Assembly: GCA_022606425.2 (NCBI GenBank)
Contig: JAHDVF020001368.1
Coordinates: 372,001 to 436,000 of the forward strand
Direction of reading: 5' to 3'
From: Lepidostoma basale
Lineage: Eukaryota; Arthropoda; Insecta; Trichoptera; Lepidostomatidae
Length of the DNA stretch: 64,000 bases
Shown: piece by piece, positions 11,626 to 22,009 of the stretch
How positions within the stretch are numbered: the first letter of the stretch is position 1
Layout: each line of letters begins with the position of its first letter
Position numbers and translations under genes: made by a program
The notes under the pieces: generated by a model
The model's input: only the letters and a program-made list of their open reading frames with translations
Told to the model about the DNA's origin: nothing
Database searches by the model: none

Positions 11626-11954
11626 CTTGAAAGTGAGACTGAATGATCTAAAATTAGCTTCCTTTGAATTCTATTTATTCCATTTTAGGAACAGTTAAGA
11701 AATCATTAATGAAAAGTAAAATTCCCACTTTATATTGAGCCCAGAGCTATGTTTAGAGAAATAAACAAAATGTTGATAGAAAATTACATCAAATACATTT
11801 ACGTCACAGAAAGACCCACTCAGTTTAATAATTTCATTATTTAAATACTTCGAGGGGTACTTAAACTTTTTTCTATTGACATAATAAATGTAAGTTATCA
11901 GTTATCAGTATTAAGTTGGTTTGAATTATTAAGAATTATTAAAAAAAATACGAA

Positions 11955-12372
11955 AGATGAGAGCAGAATAAATGCGGTAGAGATGAGGTCCCGAAGACGT
12001 ATGTGTCGTAGAACGATATACGACAGAAAGGAATGTAGAGCGGAAGAAGGTATTATTAACAAAATTATGAAAGGATCACTGCGTTGGTTCGGACATATGG
12101 AACGCATGGATGGAGAAAGAATGGTTAAAAAAGTATACGTTAATGATGTAAATGGGGTGCGAAGTTCGAGGCAGGCCGAGGAAAACATTAATTGATCAAA
12201 TTTTAAAGGTTGGTCATGTTAGAAGTCTGAGGAATCGACGTACGTGTATGACTCGTTGTATGAATGTGGAGGAATCTAGAGAGGTTTGCCAGGATAGAGT
12301 AGTGTGGCGGTCCATTCTCTCTGCCCACCCCTGCGGAGAAACGGCGTGATGGTTTGTTTGTTTTGTTTGTTT
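11955..12372 (+). pseudogene. RTE-A LINE 3' end with (TTTG)n tail
   Basis: The frame from 11983 encodes MRSRRRMCRRTIYDR, then GSLRWFGHMERMDGERM and YVNDVNG. It shifts at about 12150 and continues as RNRRTCMTRCMNVEESREVC and ends SAHPCGETA. The element ends in repeated TTTG (12352-12372). One frameshift separates the two halves. Confidence 0.75.
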
Positions 12373-12469
12373 TGAATTATTAAGTTTCAAATGTGAAATA
12401 ATTGGTATTATTAAGATCGCATATTCTATTCTCGGTCGATTTTTCTTTTTAAACGTTTAGTTAATTATC

Positions 12470-13217
12470 AAGCCGTTCACAATGGAGTTCTGGTCCCAAC
12501 CCTTATGTATGGAAGTGAAGCATGGAACTGGCAGAAGAAGGATGAGAGCGGAATAAATGTGGTAGAAATGAGGTCCCTTAGACGTTTGTGTGGTAGAAAG
12601 ATGCACGACAGAATTTTAAATGGTGATATATGAAAGGAATGTAAAGCGGAAGAAGGTATTATGAATAAAATTATGAAAAGATCGCTCCTTTGGTTCGGAC
12701 ATATGGAGCCCATGGATGGAGAAAGAATGGTTAAAAAGTCGAGATAGACCGAGGAAACAAGGTATGACAAAATTGAATAATGAAAACAAACAAAAAAATT
12801 GGTACAAAATTACTTTATTATTATGTAAAGTGTGCTTCCACTTTTATTTATGTTCGACCGGTTTCGGCAGCTTGCTGCCATCGTGTGGTCAGCAAGCTGC
12901 CGAAACCGGTCGAACATAAACTCAAGTGGAAGCACACTAAATACATAATAATAAAGAAATTTTATATCAAAATATTTTTGTTTTCATTATTTAAAATGAA
13001 CTTCTACCAAGAAATTTCAATTAAAAACATTAATTATATGACCAAATTAATCTAAATTTAACGGTTGGTCATGTAAGAAGTCAGAAGAATCGACGTGCGT
13101 GTATGACTCGTTCTATGAATGTGAAGGAAGCTAGAGAGGTGTGTCAGGATCAAGTAGTGTGGCGGTCCATTCCTTCTGCCTACCCCTGCGGGAGAACGGC
13201 GTGATGTTTTGTTGTTG
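12470..13217 (+). pseudogene. RTE-A LINE 3' end split by an HHR-F insertion
   Basis: The left part (12470-12777) encodes the GVLVPTLMYGSEAWNWQKK region. The right part (13037-13217) resumes at the GTTGGTCATGTAAGAAGTC block and ends with GGCGTGATG plus a TTG tail. Between them lies the 259-bp fold-back at 12778-13036. Joining is only described here as order; the copy also has internal stops. Confidence 0.7.
12778..13036. mobile_element. HHR-F fold-back insertion with about 15-bp target duplication
   Basis: Flanks TATGACAAAATTGAA (12763-12777) and TATGACCAAATTAAT (13037-13051) are near-identical and derive from the interrupted RTE-A copy, so they are the target-site duplication. The insert has arms of roughly 95 bp, each containing GACCGGTTTCGGCAGC or its complement, joined by a 12-base loop. 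A 45-bp tail containing ATGAACTTCTACCAAGAAAT follows and recurs in other HHR-F and HHR-G copies. Long duplications and a fixed tail point to target-primed reverse transcription rather than cut-and-paste transposition. Confidence 0.65.
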
Positions 13218-13369
13218 TTAATTATCATTTTTTTGGGAACACACACAATAATTATTTTTCAAAATGTGAACGAAACAGGTTTCAATTATTCCAATTAATG
13301 TACTGTACAAATTTCAAATGCTTAGTTAGATTTAAGTGATTCATACGATGAAATTATAATCATCTTCTT

Positions 13370-13480
13370 CTTCGGCCAGTTGTGGCTGTTCACTTCTGGA
13401 CGTAGGCCTCTTATCGTATCTTCCACTCCTTTCTATCCTGAGCGATCCGTAACCATGGACTTCCCGCAACTCTCAACGTA
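13370..13480 (-). pseudogene. RTE-like LINE 3' terminus with (GAA)n tail
   Basis: On the plus strand CTTCTTCTT is followed by the complement of a WRDxIRGLRPEVNSHNW-type ending. Only about 100 bases remain. The family resembles the GAA-tailed RTE group, but I did not assign it further. Confidence 0.45.
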
Positions 13481-13871
13481 AAATTCAATATTATATATAA
13501 TAATACTAAAAAAATTTACAACACTGATTTTAATATGTTTGATGAAAATATTTCATAATCCTGTTTTTATTATGTAGCTACTTAAATTAAACGTGAGTTT
13601 TGGTAACCTTCAAGCAAACAAGGACGAAATATTTGCTGAAAATAATTCATGGCAAACGTGCCTCCTCTCATTTGCGTCTGAAAAACGGGAAAATAAACAG
13701 ATTCCACCAATATCTAATTTCCAGATACACAATATTATTGTGTTCAGAACAACAAGCAATCATTATGCCTGCTACAATTATTTTTAACGTCAAATATTTA
13801 TTCTATTTTTTACAAATCAAACAAACTCTAATGTATTTTAATTTATATTTAACGTATCAACAACAACAACA

Positions 13872-13990
13872 AACCATCACGCCGTTTCCCCGCAGGGGTA
13901 GGCAGAGAGAATGGACCGCCACACTACTTTATCCTGGCACACCTCTCTAGCTTCCTCCACATTCATAGATCGAGTCATACACGTATCATG
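13872..13990 (-). pseudogene. RTE-A LINE 3' terminus
   Basis: CAACAACAACAAACC (the tail complement) is followed by the CATCACGCCGTTTCCCC block and the CTAGCTTCCTCCACATTCAT block. A 120-base, 5'-truncated remnant. Confidence 0.7.
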
Positions 13991-14039
13991 CTCTCAAAAT
14001 TCAATTCATTATTACATCGTTATTATTATTATTATTACT

Positions 14040-14270
14040 TTCTTGTATACAACAGGTTTGAACCCAATTACTGTATACACATTATTTTTAGCGATTATAT
14101 TGATTATTCTCATGACATGTGATAGATAGCCAATCTATAGAAATTTTATTGTCACGCGAATTCTACACCAGACCAATGACAGTGTGACAATCACACTGCC
14201 ATCGCCGGGAATCGAACCCGGGACCTTGAGAATGGAAGTCGGAGCTCTTACCACTCAGCCACGAAGGTCG
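14040..14270 (-). mobile_element. SINE1 copy (tRNA-derived)
   Basis: Minus strand: a head CGACCTTCGTGGCTGAGTGG (A-box region), then GGTCCCGGGTTCGATTCCC, which contains the Pol III B-box GGTTCGATTCC. The body GATGGCAGTGTGATTGTC follows, and the 3' part ends near TCATGAGAAT and ACCCAATTACTGTA. This is the best-preserved A-box among the copies. Confidence 0.8.
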
Positions 14271-14945
14271 ACATTGACGATTTGGATTTTATATTAGGTA
14301 TCATGGCCATTTAAAAAACATTATGAAATATAAAACAACTTTTTCTAAAAAGATAGTTAATTAATTTGATTTACAAAATATCACATTTTTTCGGCAACAT
14401 TACAAATTGTAAAATCATTTTTAGCAAGTATCAAATTTCCCGTGAAAATCCATAGAAAACATCACGTTTCTCCTGAAATTGCCTTCACGTAATCGAGCCG
14501 CTCGGTCCCTGGGCGTGATATGGCAACATTTTTATAAAGAACGTTCCAAATTTGAATATCTCCTGTCAATAAGAACGTTTACCTAATTTAAAACCTATCA
14601 ACGGTTCAAAATTGAATTATGGGCAAATCTCGCAGGGGCAAAGGACACGAAGGGTCCTTTAATGGTTTTAGGTAAGTGACTAGGTTTTAAAGTCGAAATT
14701 AATAACAATAACTTGTGAACTAAGGGTCAAAACAGTCGAGTGGGTTATCAAATATGAATTATCGTCAATCATTTCATCCAAAATTCGTAAATGATAACTG
14801 TGTGTTACCCTCTTGTTAAAATTGATTCAATTTAGCAAATAGATTTTTTTGATCTATTCATGAGAAATTTACACCTTATTGCGAATCCTTAAATTGTTTA
14901 ACATTTGAGGGATAATAAATTTATAAACAGTAAAACTAACTAACT

Positions 14946-15035
14946 AACTAACCATCACGCCGTCTCCACGAAAGGGTAGGCAGAAAGAATGGACTGCCAC
15001 ACTTTAACTGATGTGGCACTTCATCCTTCCCTTTG
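14946..15035 (-). mobile_element. SINE3 fragment
   Basis: TAAC repeats are followed by the CATCACGCCGTCTCCAC block and the ACTGATGTGGCACTTCATCC block. It stops before the 5' body, so the copy is 5'-truncated to about 90 bases. Confidence 0.65.
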
Positions 15036-15049
15036 TATGTATTATTATA

Positions 15050-15300
15050 ATCAAATGATTTTACTGAAATCCCTTGATGAAGTTCATTCATAGTAATTAA
15101 ATAAAACGATGTTTTTAACTACTTCCACTTTTGTCTTTATTTCGACAGCGACCAGTTTTACCAGATTCGCTGGCATCGACAGACACACACAGGGTCTGTT
15201 GATGCCAGTGAGCCTGGCAAAATGGGTCGCCGTCGAAACAAGGACATAAGTAGAAATGGTTAAAAAAACATCGTTTTATTTAATTTATTATATTATTAAA
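15050..15300. repeat. HHR-G fold-back
   Basis: Inverted arms contain ACTTCCACTTTTGTCTTTAT and its complement around a centre holding GACAGCGACCAGTTTTACC and TCTGTTGATGCCAGTGAGC. On the plus strand the right arm reads CUGUUGA, extra U, GCCAG...CUGGC, then a decayed GAAAC region. It shares the GAAATCCCTTGATGAAGTTC tail with 57552-57751. A further partial copy follows at 15440-15560. Confidence 0.5.
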
Positions 15301-15439
15301 TGTACAAGAAATGTACTTCCACAGGTGATGTTACTATGACTATAATACCTAAGGCCCTTGGAAACAACAGAAAGTCGGAAAAATCTTTTACCACAGAAAG
15401 AGATATATGGTAATTTTTGGACTATTCCTACAGAACTAG

Positions 15440-15560
15440 CTTACCATAGACTGGTGGTTGACCAGTCTGTCGATGCCAGGGAGCCTGGCGAAATAAAGAC
15501 AACAGTGAAAGTTGTAAAAAAAACATCGTTTTTTTATTAAACGAACATCTATCGAGAGAT
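15440..15560 (+). repeat. HHR-G partial copy
   Basis: Reads CUGUCGA, U, GCCAG, GGAG, CCUGGC, GAAA: a stem II plus 3' core with an A-to-U change in the C-box. The CGG/GUC stem III end is lost. The downstream CGAACATCTATCGAGAGATT matches the family tail. Confidence 0.45.
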
Positions 15561-16274
15561 TTCAGTAAAATCAATCGATTATCTTAAAAACGTAGTGAAT
15601 GGTGCAAACAAAAGGCTGTCTAAAAAAATTATGATGGCAGTGCATAAGGGTGTTTTTATACTGATCTTTATCTCTGGTCAACCACCAGTCTGTCAATGCC
15701 AGCGTAAAACATCATTTTATTTCATTATTATTCACTTGGTTGTCTACCCCAACCATTTCCACTCGTCCAACCTTTGTTAACATATTTTTTAAATTTTTTT
15801 TCAAGACAGCAAAAAACACGTTTTGTCCAGTTTGTATTTTCCTAATTTTTTTCATCCCTTGTGGGGCTAACCTCTATCTTCTTAGTTATGGACAGCGCCG
15901 GACAGTTTGCGGGACTCTTCCCGTCAATATTTTAGCAGGTCGCTCCGAACTTCCAGACAACATAAAAAAACTTCGTTTTCAAACTGAAATATTAATTTAC
16001 TTAGACAGCTTATCGCGGCTTAGACTGGGATGATAGATAGAAGGTTAGTGTGTTAGATCACTTTGTCATGTGTTTCAAAAAAATATTCATTCATACATCT
16101 GTAAAATGAAATTTCCTTCATTCTTCCTCTTCTTGTTGAATGGTGTTCATTGATACATGTTTTAAATGTTCGTCGTCTTTTTCCTAGTTAAAAAGCATCA
16201 TAATTTTTACATTTAATTTTATATACACCACTTTTTTGCCAAATATCTATTTTTTTAAACAAAGTTATTTCAAT

Positions 16275-16625
16275 AATTAATTGTATCTCAATAGAGACGA
16301 AGATGCAAATTGGAAACAGAATATAGGTGTTTACAGGACTTATGACCTGTCATTGGTTGGGTTAAGCCCACGCTTTATGTAATACAACATTCCCCATTCC
16401 ACCTTTTTTTTCTTATGACCACAATGTCTGATAAATTTTTGGAAGTTGTATATCTGCAACACCACCCTTTGCATGGTAGTTTTTTCAATCTACACACTAA
16501 CGCCATCTATGATATATTTTAAGCATTAAACAGAAGATCATTTTATTAATTCTTGAATTGATGACCCGCAATGGGTAGAATCCAGTATTCGTCTACAAGT
16601 ATTTGTATACATTCAAAGGGTTGTA
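16275..16625. repeat. R1 dispersed repeat
   Basis: Defined by the blocks ATTGTATCTCAATAGAGACG, TTACAGGACTTATGACCTGT, CATTGGTTGGGTTAAG, ACATTCCCCATTCC and CCCGCAATGGGTAGAATCC. Copies are also at 17487, 25500, 28440, 28985, 30640, 45545 and 48265. No open frame and no Pol III box. The ACAGG...CCTGT block is self-complementary. I cannot assign a class. Confidence 0.65.
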
Positions 16626-16629
16626 AAAA

Positions 16630-17190
16630 TTTATTTCATATTACTATGGAATTTCACAGTGTTAATGCCTTAGCGTCCAATAAATTATATTATAGTTATA
16701 TCCCTAACCATTTTATTTTGCCATAAATCTAACAAACCAACTAACATTTTGTTGTTTTTGTTACGTATTTAATTTATTTTTACATACTTAGGGCAGAGTA
16801 CTAATATTGTTAATTGGAATTTCTTAGTAGAATTGTTTATTTAGGTCAGTTCTAAGGATTTGTTTATTTTGTGCGGGTCAGTAATCAATGATTTGATAAA
16901 TAATTATTACTCGTTTTTTATTTTTGTAATTATCACTGAGAAAGGTATGGCATTTAAATGTAAAACACTCCCAAATAAGAACATGCATATTAAATTATCA
17001 AACTTACTAAGCACATCGTGAAAACTTTATGTCTTCTATATTCACCATAACTTTGTGTTGTGGATTTATAAATGAACAATATATTTAAATTAATTTAAAA
17101 ATTAAAAATTTGTTTGTTTCATTCTATTTCTATTATAAATAAAGTGTTTTATAAAGGTAAAAAATATTAAATTCAATTATTTTAAATTAC
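16630..17190. other. AT-rich stretch without a gene
   Basis: Contains a short match to the GTTAATGCCTTAGCGT block also found at 3725 and 22110 (HHR-A element flank). Nothing else. Confidence 0.4.
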
Positions 17191-17194
17191 TTCA

Positions 17195-17480
17195 AACATT
17201 ACAATAACTTTGATCAGAAGCCACTAATTGGTGGTTGGACATATTTATCGCTTAATTAAAAACTTTTTATACTTGGTATACAACCACTTTATTTGTGAGG
17301 ATTAGGGCCTACCGGTTTCGCTCTATGCCAGCTTCTTCGGGGCTTTACAAATACTTCTTCGTGTGTGTAAAGCCCTGAAGAAGCTCGCATAGAGCGAAAC
17401 CGGTAGGCTCTTCATCCTTACAAATAAAGTGGTTGTATACCAAGTACAAAAAGTGTTTAATTGAGTAATAAAATAACTTA
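17195..17480. repeat. HHR-B fold-back (copy 1)
   Basis: About 100-bp arms begin ACTTGGTATACAACCACTTT and end at the complement, with the hammerhead-like cores facing each other around the centre near 17355. The left region 17200-17260 (GAAGCCACTAATTGGTGG) is a tail also present before the copy at 22320. Confidence 0.7.
17371..17409 (+). ncRNA. Type I hammerhead ribozyme candidate, HHR-B, full consensus
   Basis: In order: AGCC (stem I, 17371-17374), C-box CUGAAGA (17375-17381), one extra A, stem II GCUC-GCAUA-GAGC (17383-17395), GAAA (17396-17399), C, CG, G, U (stem III formed by ACCGGU), A as the H17 base at 17405, then GGCU (17406-17409), which pairs with AGCC. Every core position fits CUGANGA/GAAA/UH. 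Predicted scission is between 17405 and 17406. The inverted partner at 17315-17350 has CCGAAGA and should be weaker. Confidence 0.65.
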
Positions 17481-17486
17481 AATTTT

Positions 17487-17690
17487 TAATTGTATCTCAA
17501 TAGAGACGAAGAAACAAACTGGAAACTGAATATGGATGATCAAGGTGTTTACAGGACTTATGACCTGTCATTGGTTGGGTTAAGCGCACGCTTTATGTAA
17601 TTACAACATTCCCCATTCCACCATTGTTATTATGATCATGTGAAATCAGGTGAAAATCCAGGATTCGTATACAGATGTAAGTATACATTT
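17487..17690. repeat. R1 dispersed repeat, partial
   Basis: Contains TTGTATCTCAATAGAGACGA, the ACAGGACTTATGACCTGT palindrome and the CATTCCCCATTCCACC block. It lies directly after the HHR-B fold-back. Confidence 0.6.
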
Positions 17691-17959
17691 CACAAATATT
17701 AATAAAATAACTTTTTGTTTGTATCAGTAATAAACATTTTCAATAATTATTTTAAAATTTATTTTTCTACTGGCACGTTTTGTCTTTATTTCTACAGTGA
17801 CCGGTTTTGTCAGGCTAACCAGCATCGATACACTGGTCTGTATGACCGTAAAATCTATGGCAATTTTTATTTACAATAACAAACTTTCTTTGTAATAAAA
17901 ATTTATTTAAATATATATTTTTATTCCTTTATAAATAGACAATATAAAATTAAGTTGTA

Positions 17960-18060
17960 CTTGATTTTATAGCTTCGACTAGTTTTGGCAACCCGCTGCC
18001 ATCTTATGGTGGTAAAATCTCCATGATGGTTGTGATAAAATCTCCATAAGATCAAGTGAA
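17960..18060 (-). repeat. HHR-F decayed motif
   Basis: GACTAGTTTTGGCAACCCGCTGCCATCTT-type order (given here in blocks: GACTAGTTTTGG, CGCTGCCATCTT) corresponds to the complement of the HHR-F stem II and GAAAC region with several changes. A second one is at 18870-18915 with a complete GACCGGTTTCG. Confidence 0.4.
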
Positions 18061-18189
18061 ACTAAACTAATATAATATATGTCATAATTTTTTTATGATT
18101 ATCATATTTGTATTATTTACAATGAACTTGTACTAATGAAAACTATAAATATTATTAAATAATTTCTGAAACAAAGCAAAACATGTCAT

Positions 18190-18860
18190 TCCCATAAAAT
18201 ATTATAAACTTCAAGAAAGCAGTTGTTTTCATTACTGGGTTTTGCACTATTGTTTAATAAATGACATAACCAGCGTCATTCATTCATTCATTCGTCTTGC
18301 ATTATATTACATAAATAAATCTTACACATTCACTATGAAAGACCTTATGATATTACGTAATGTAAAATATGACTTTGATTTTTTATGAATACTTAACATA
18401 GAAATATTATTAAAATGGCTTTGCTCCAACGGAACTTCAAATCGATCTTATGGAAGGCGAGCGAGCGGATGGCAAACACGCCGTTATTTGTACAAGGAGA
18501 AGTTTCTCGAAGAAGTTAAGGATTTTAGATTAGTACCATTCGAGAGCATCGGGATTCTTATTCCGATAGCTTCCCAGGGCCTTGACTTATGTGAGGGGAT
18601 TTATTATTTCAAGCTCAACATTTAAAGAGTTTTAAGAACGTGATATGTCATTTTCTACAATAACTGACCAACTAACTAACCATCGCCTTAAGGTAGTATT
18701 TTTCGTGCCAAACAACCAAGCGGCTTACAACAACCAGCTTAGCGAAGGTAACCCCCACAGAAAATAGATAGACCACTCCAGCAATACTTCCCAAAAGTAA
18801 TGGAAATAAATCAATATATTATAGTTTTTCTTCACATGCAGGTCTAGTTAAAATCCACTA
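18190..18860. other. Unique intron-like sequence
   Basis: The segment 18420-18620 has more balanced base composition and no match to the repeat families, but all frames are interrupted. No function assigned. Confidence 0.35.
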
Positions 18861-18869
18861 ATAGTTGGA

Positions 18870-18915
18870 TCATCGACCGGTTTCGACATCTCGCTGCCAT
18901 CTTCTGGCAAAGCGT
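18870..18915 (-). repeat. HHR-F motif
   Basis: Minus strand: CAGAAGA, U, GGCAGC-GAG-AUGUC, GAAACCGGUC. The C-box has A instead of U at its second position, as do all HHR-F copies here, so this family may be catalytically dead or a divergent variant. Confidence 0.4.
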
Positions 18916-19129
18916 AACCAGCTGCCAAAACTAACATCTATTTTATTTTAAATAAATATACATTTATTTTTTATTATTAAAAGCGAAGTTCTACCGTGAA
19001 ATTTCAAATAAATTCTTTTTTTGGCAAGAGAGTTTCGCCAAAGTAATGCCTGCGTTGGGGCTACCTGATACATCACTATAAGAAGAAGAATAAGAATTTC
19101 AGTCCATGCAAGGTTCATCAGGGTAATTA

Positions 19130-19200
19130 AATAAAGTAAAACATTTTTGTTTAGTTAACCTGACGAAGCTCCGCATGGAGAAAACCTGTTGGTAGTTACC
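19130..19200 (+). repeat. HHR-I motif
   Basis: CUGACGA (full C-box), extra A, stem II CUCC-GCAU-GGAG, then AAAAC instead of GAAAC, and CUGUUGG. The 3' core G is missing or part of the stem. A related decayed copy lies at 29920-29990 (minus). Confidence 0.4.
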
Positions 19201-19274
19201 AAATATCATACTACATAAGCGTTTTAATGTTTTTTCTAGTTATATTATACTATTATTTATTATTAGCCGGAATT

Positions 19275-19620
19275 GTGGAAAACAATTCATGGATTTTATA
19301 CGACGATAATGCGCCATCGTAGAGAGCCACAATTATTACCAAATTTAAGGTCAAAAACGCAGTACATACCATCAATCAACTACCATACTCTCTAAATTTG
19401 GCTCTGAATGACTTTCTTCTGTTCTCAAAATTTAAATCGCCGCTCCGTGAAACCCGTTTCCGTTCGATTGAAGCCATTAACAAAATTCGTGGAAGGTATT
19501 AAAAACCATACCAGATAGTGCCTACCAGAAACGTTTCGAAGAGTGAAAAAAACGCCGACATGTGTGTATTGCATCCAATGAGATATTATTTGAAGGCGAC
19601 AAAATAAAACATTTTGTTAC
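19275..19620 (+). pseudogene. Mariner-family transposase C-terminal fossil
   Basis: Translation gives WILYDDNAPS, later NQLPYSLNLALNDFLLFSKF, then LRETRFRSIEAINKI. These align with the second and third catalytic aspartate blocks of mariner transposases (HDNAPSH and PYSPDLAPCDFFLFP). The catalytic aspartates survive, but flanking prolines and the SPD motif are changed and there are stops. N-terminal half and terminal repeats are not seen. It is distinct from the mariner at 56347. Confidence 0.7.
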
Positions 19621-19705
19621 TGGCATTGAACACACTAAAAATAAATAAATATTTATAATTCAATAACTTGATGTTATTCAAACATCATCATGCAAAGTAT
19701 AAATT

Positions 19706-19850
19706 GAGTGGTCGACTAAGAGATAGAACGCTTGGCTTCTGATCCAGGGGACGTGGGTTCTTGCCTGGACATGACCATATTCTTTCTTCATAATAATGAG
19801 CTATTTTCTGCTCATAAAAATGAATTCTAATATCAGAGATTTTTTAATGT
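19706..19850 (+). mobile_element. SINE2 copy (tRNA-like head)
   Basis: Head GTGGTCGACTAAGAGATAG, then ACGCTTGGCTTCTGATCC and GTGGGTTCTTGCCTGGACA (B-box-like, one change). The body is CATAATAATGAGCTATTTTC. The cleaner copies at 30020 and 38258 carry GGTTCAAGCC and GGTTCGAGCC. Confidence 0.7.
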
Positions 19851-19871
19851 CTTTGAAAGTTTTTGTCATTG

Positions 19872-20505
19872 ATACTAACTAACTAACTAACCATCACGTC
19901 ATTTCCCCGGAGGGGTAGGCACAGAGGATGGATCGCCACAATGCTCTGTCCTGGCATATCTCTCGTTCATACATCGTACCATGCATGCTCGTCGATTATT
20001 CCGACTTCAAATGTGACCGCCATTTAGTAATTGATTAATTTGATTATGCCATGTTTTCCTCGGACGTACTCGGCTTCTTTTTCCACTCACGCTGCTTGTG
20101 TACAACTTTTTAACCATTCTACTCTCATCCATTTGTTCTATATGTTCAAACCATCTCAGGGATCCTTTTTTAATTTTATCCATGATGCAGTCATCTGCCT
20201 CCTTACATTTCTTTCTTATTTCATCGTTCGGTATTCTATCATACAACGTTTTCCTGCACATTCTTCTTAGTGATCTCATTTCTACGGCGTTTATCCTGCT
20301 TTCATCCTTCTTTTGCCAGCTCACGCTTCACTTCCATACATGAGGGTTGGCACTAGAACTCCATTGTGTACTGCCATCTTTGCTTCTGTGGATATATTTC
20401 TATTTCCAGTAATGACTTTGAGTGCCCCATTTATTTTATTCCCAGCCCCAACCCTTCTTTCGATGTCTTTCTCCATTTTTCCGTATCTCTTGTAATCCGT
20501 CTCTT
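19872..20505 (-). pseudogene. RTE-A LINE 3' end, long copy
   Basis: The minus strand from 20324 encodes SRINAVEMRSLRRMCRKTLY, then DDCIMDKIKKGSLRWFEHIE and KTWHNQINQLLNGGH. Upstream, 20345-20480 encodes the KDIERRVGAGNKINGALKVI-like block. It ends at CATCACGTCATTTCCCC (19891) with TAAC repeats as tail complement. The 105-codon stretch 20324-20010 is among the longest uninterrupted ones here. Confidence 0.75.
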
Positions 20506-20509
20506 ATAA

Positions 20510-21285
20510 ATATGTCATTGATTAGTATTTTTAAATATAAAAAAGAAATTGATTTCTTATCTATTCTTGCAAATGTATAATTGAAACAGAATAATGGTAT
20601 TCTTCACTGGCGAACAGCAGAAAACAACGGCTCAGAGTGGCGAGGGAAAGAGTGTTGTGGAAGCCAGGAAGGGAGGGCTACTTCAACGAATAATGGCTAA
20701 CGATAATGATGAACAGAAGAATTAAATAAATTGTTTTGAATTTTTCCACCCTGATCGGGAATGACGTCACGGCTCTTGGCTTTTCCGGAACGAACAGCTA
20801 CTTGAGAGTTCATACAAAATGTTTTCAGCTTAGTCCAAGTGCGATGGCACATGTAATGTATGCATCGCGCACACATACACCCACGCCATGTACTGCCATA
20901 CGCGCACACTACTATCAGAAGGTATAAACTGAAGACGAGACTTTAAAACTCTCGCGAAGTTCGGAGTTTGTCAAGGGGAGAAGCGAGATTTACAATTTGA
21001 CTACGGTTATAAAACTGAGCTCAAATGTCGTAAACACAAGCCATTCAAATAAGTTCGTTCCCTGAACTATGCTAATCATATATCAGTACCTACTGGTCGA
21101 TAAATCAATTAGATTTTTGAAATGGTATTGGTGTGGTTGAGTTGAATGACACGAAGGGCCGTTTGTAGTAGTATTATTTGTATAAATACGAAAGATTTTA
21201 ATACGCGAACAAAAGAATAATTAAAACAGACGAACTCTGGAATATGAATTTAAAATGTTTATTTTTTCATATTAAAATTAAATGA
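20510..21285. other. Mostly unique intron sequence
   Basis: A decayed RTE-like 3' end may occupy 20600-20700 (ACTGGCGAACAGCAGAAAAC followed by AACGATAATGATGAAC). The rest, 20740-21200, is repeat-free and contains a CRE palindrome at 20762. No supported gene. Confidence 0.35.
20762..20769. promoter_or_regulatory. CRE-type palindrome TGACGTCA
   Basis: A perfect 8-base cAMP response element (CREB/ATF site by consensus). It lies inside or downstream of a cyclic-nucleotide phosphodiesterase gene, which makes it notable, but an 8-mer is expected by chance about once per 65 kb. No further promoter signals seen. Confidence 0.25.
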
Positions 21286-21355
21286 CATATAAGCTACTTA
21301 AGAAATTAAAAATAACTTTGTTTAATCCACTAATTATTTAAAAAATATTTAAAAA

Positions 21356-21394
21356 ACACGACATGTTTCGGAGGATACCTCCATCTTCAGGTGT
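21356..21394 (-). ncRNA. Type I hammerhead ribozyme candidate, HHR-A left arm, full consensus
   Basis: Minus strand: ACAC (21394-21391), C-box CUGAAGA (21390-21384), extra U, stem II GGAGG-UAU-CCUCC (21382-21370), GAAA, C, AU, G, U (self-complementary ACAUGU stem III), C as H17 at 21360, then GUGU (21359-21356), which pairs with ACAC. All invariant core bases are present. Predicted scission is after 21360. Confidence 0.65.
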
Positions 21395-21475
21395 AAAAAA
21401 ATAATAAAAACTAAATAAAGAAAGACTAATATAAAAACGCATTTCAAATTCAATACAAAACAAACAAAACAAACA

Positions 21476-21640
21476 AACAAACCATCACGCCGTTTCCCCG
21501 CAGGGGTAGGCAGATATAATGGACCGCTACACTACTCTATCCGGGCAAACCTCTCTAGCTTCCTCCACATTCATACAACGAGTCATACACGCACGTCGAT
21601 TCCTCCGACTTCTAACATGACCAACATTTAAAATATACAA
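21476..21640 (-). pseudogene. RTE-A LINE 3' terminus inside the HHR-A fold-back
   Basis: (AAAC)n, the complement of a TTTG tail, is followed by CATCACGCCGTTTCCCC and the blocks up to CTAACATGACCAAC. It is 165 bases, 5'-truncated, and inserted in the spacer between the HHR-A arms, so it is younger than that element. Confidence 0.7.
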
Positions 21641-22009
21641 TAATCAATACAATAATTCAAATTTAAAAATTAACCTGGGCTTCTTATTTTTTATCAGTAA
21701 AAACTAATGAATAATATTAAATAATAATAATACATGATGATAATATAAAAAAATGCAATTTAGAAAAACATGTATTTGAAAGACATAATTTATATAGAAA
21801 TTAATGTTTTTTCTTGATTACATTATTTAATATTATCATCATGTATTTTTATTATTTAATATTATTTATAAGTTCTTATTGATAAAAAAAAATAAGTATT
21901 AGTACTTATAACAAATAGCCCAGGTTAATTTTTAAATTTGAATTATTGTATCGAATTTTAAATGCGTTTTTATATTAGTCTTTCATTGTTTAGTTTTTAT
22001 TATATTTTT

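Noticed and set aside
14160..14270. Possible tRNA gene (GGTTCGATTCC arm)
   Set aside because: The anticodon and acceptor arms do not fold and the sequence is repeated with a shared non-tRNA body, so it is a SINE head.
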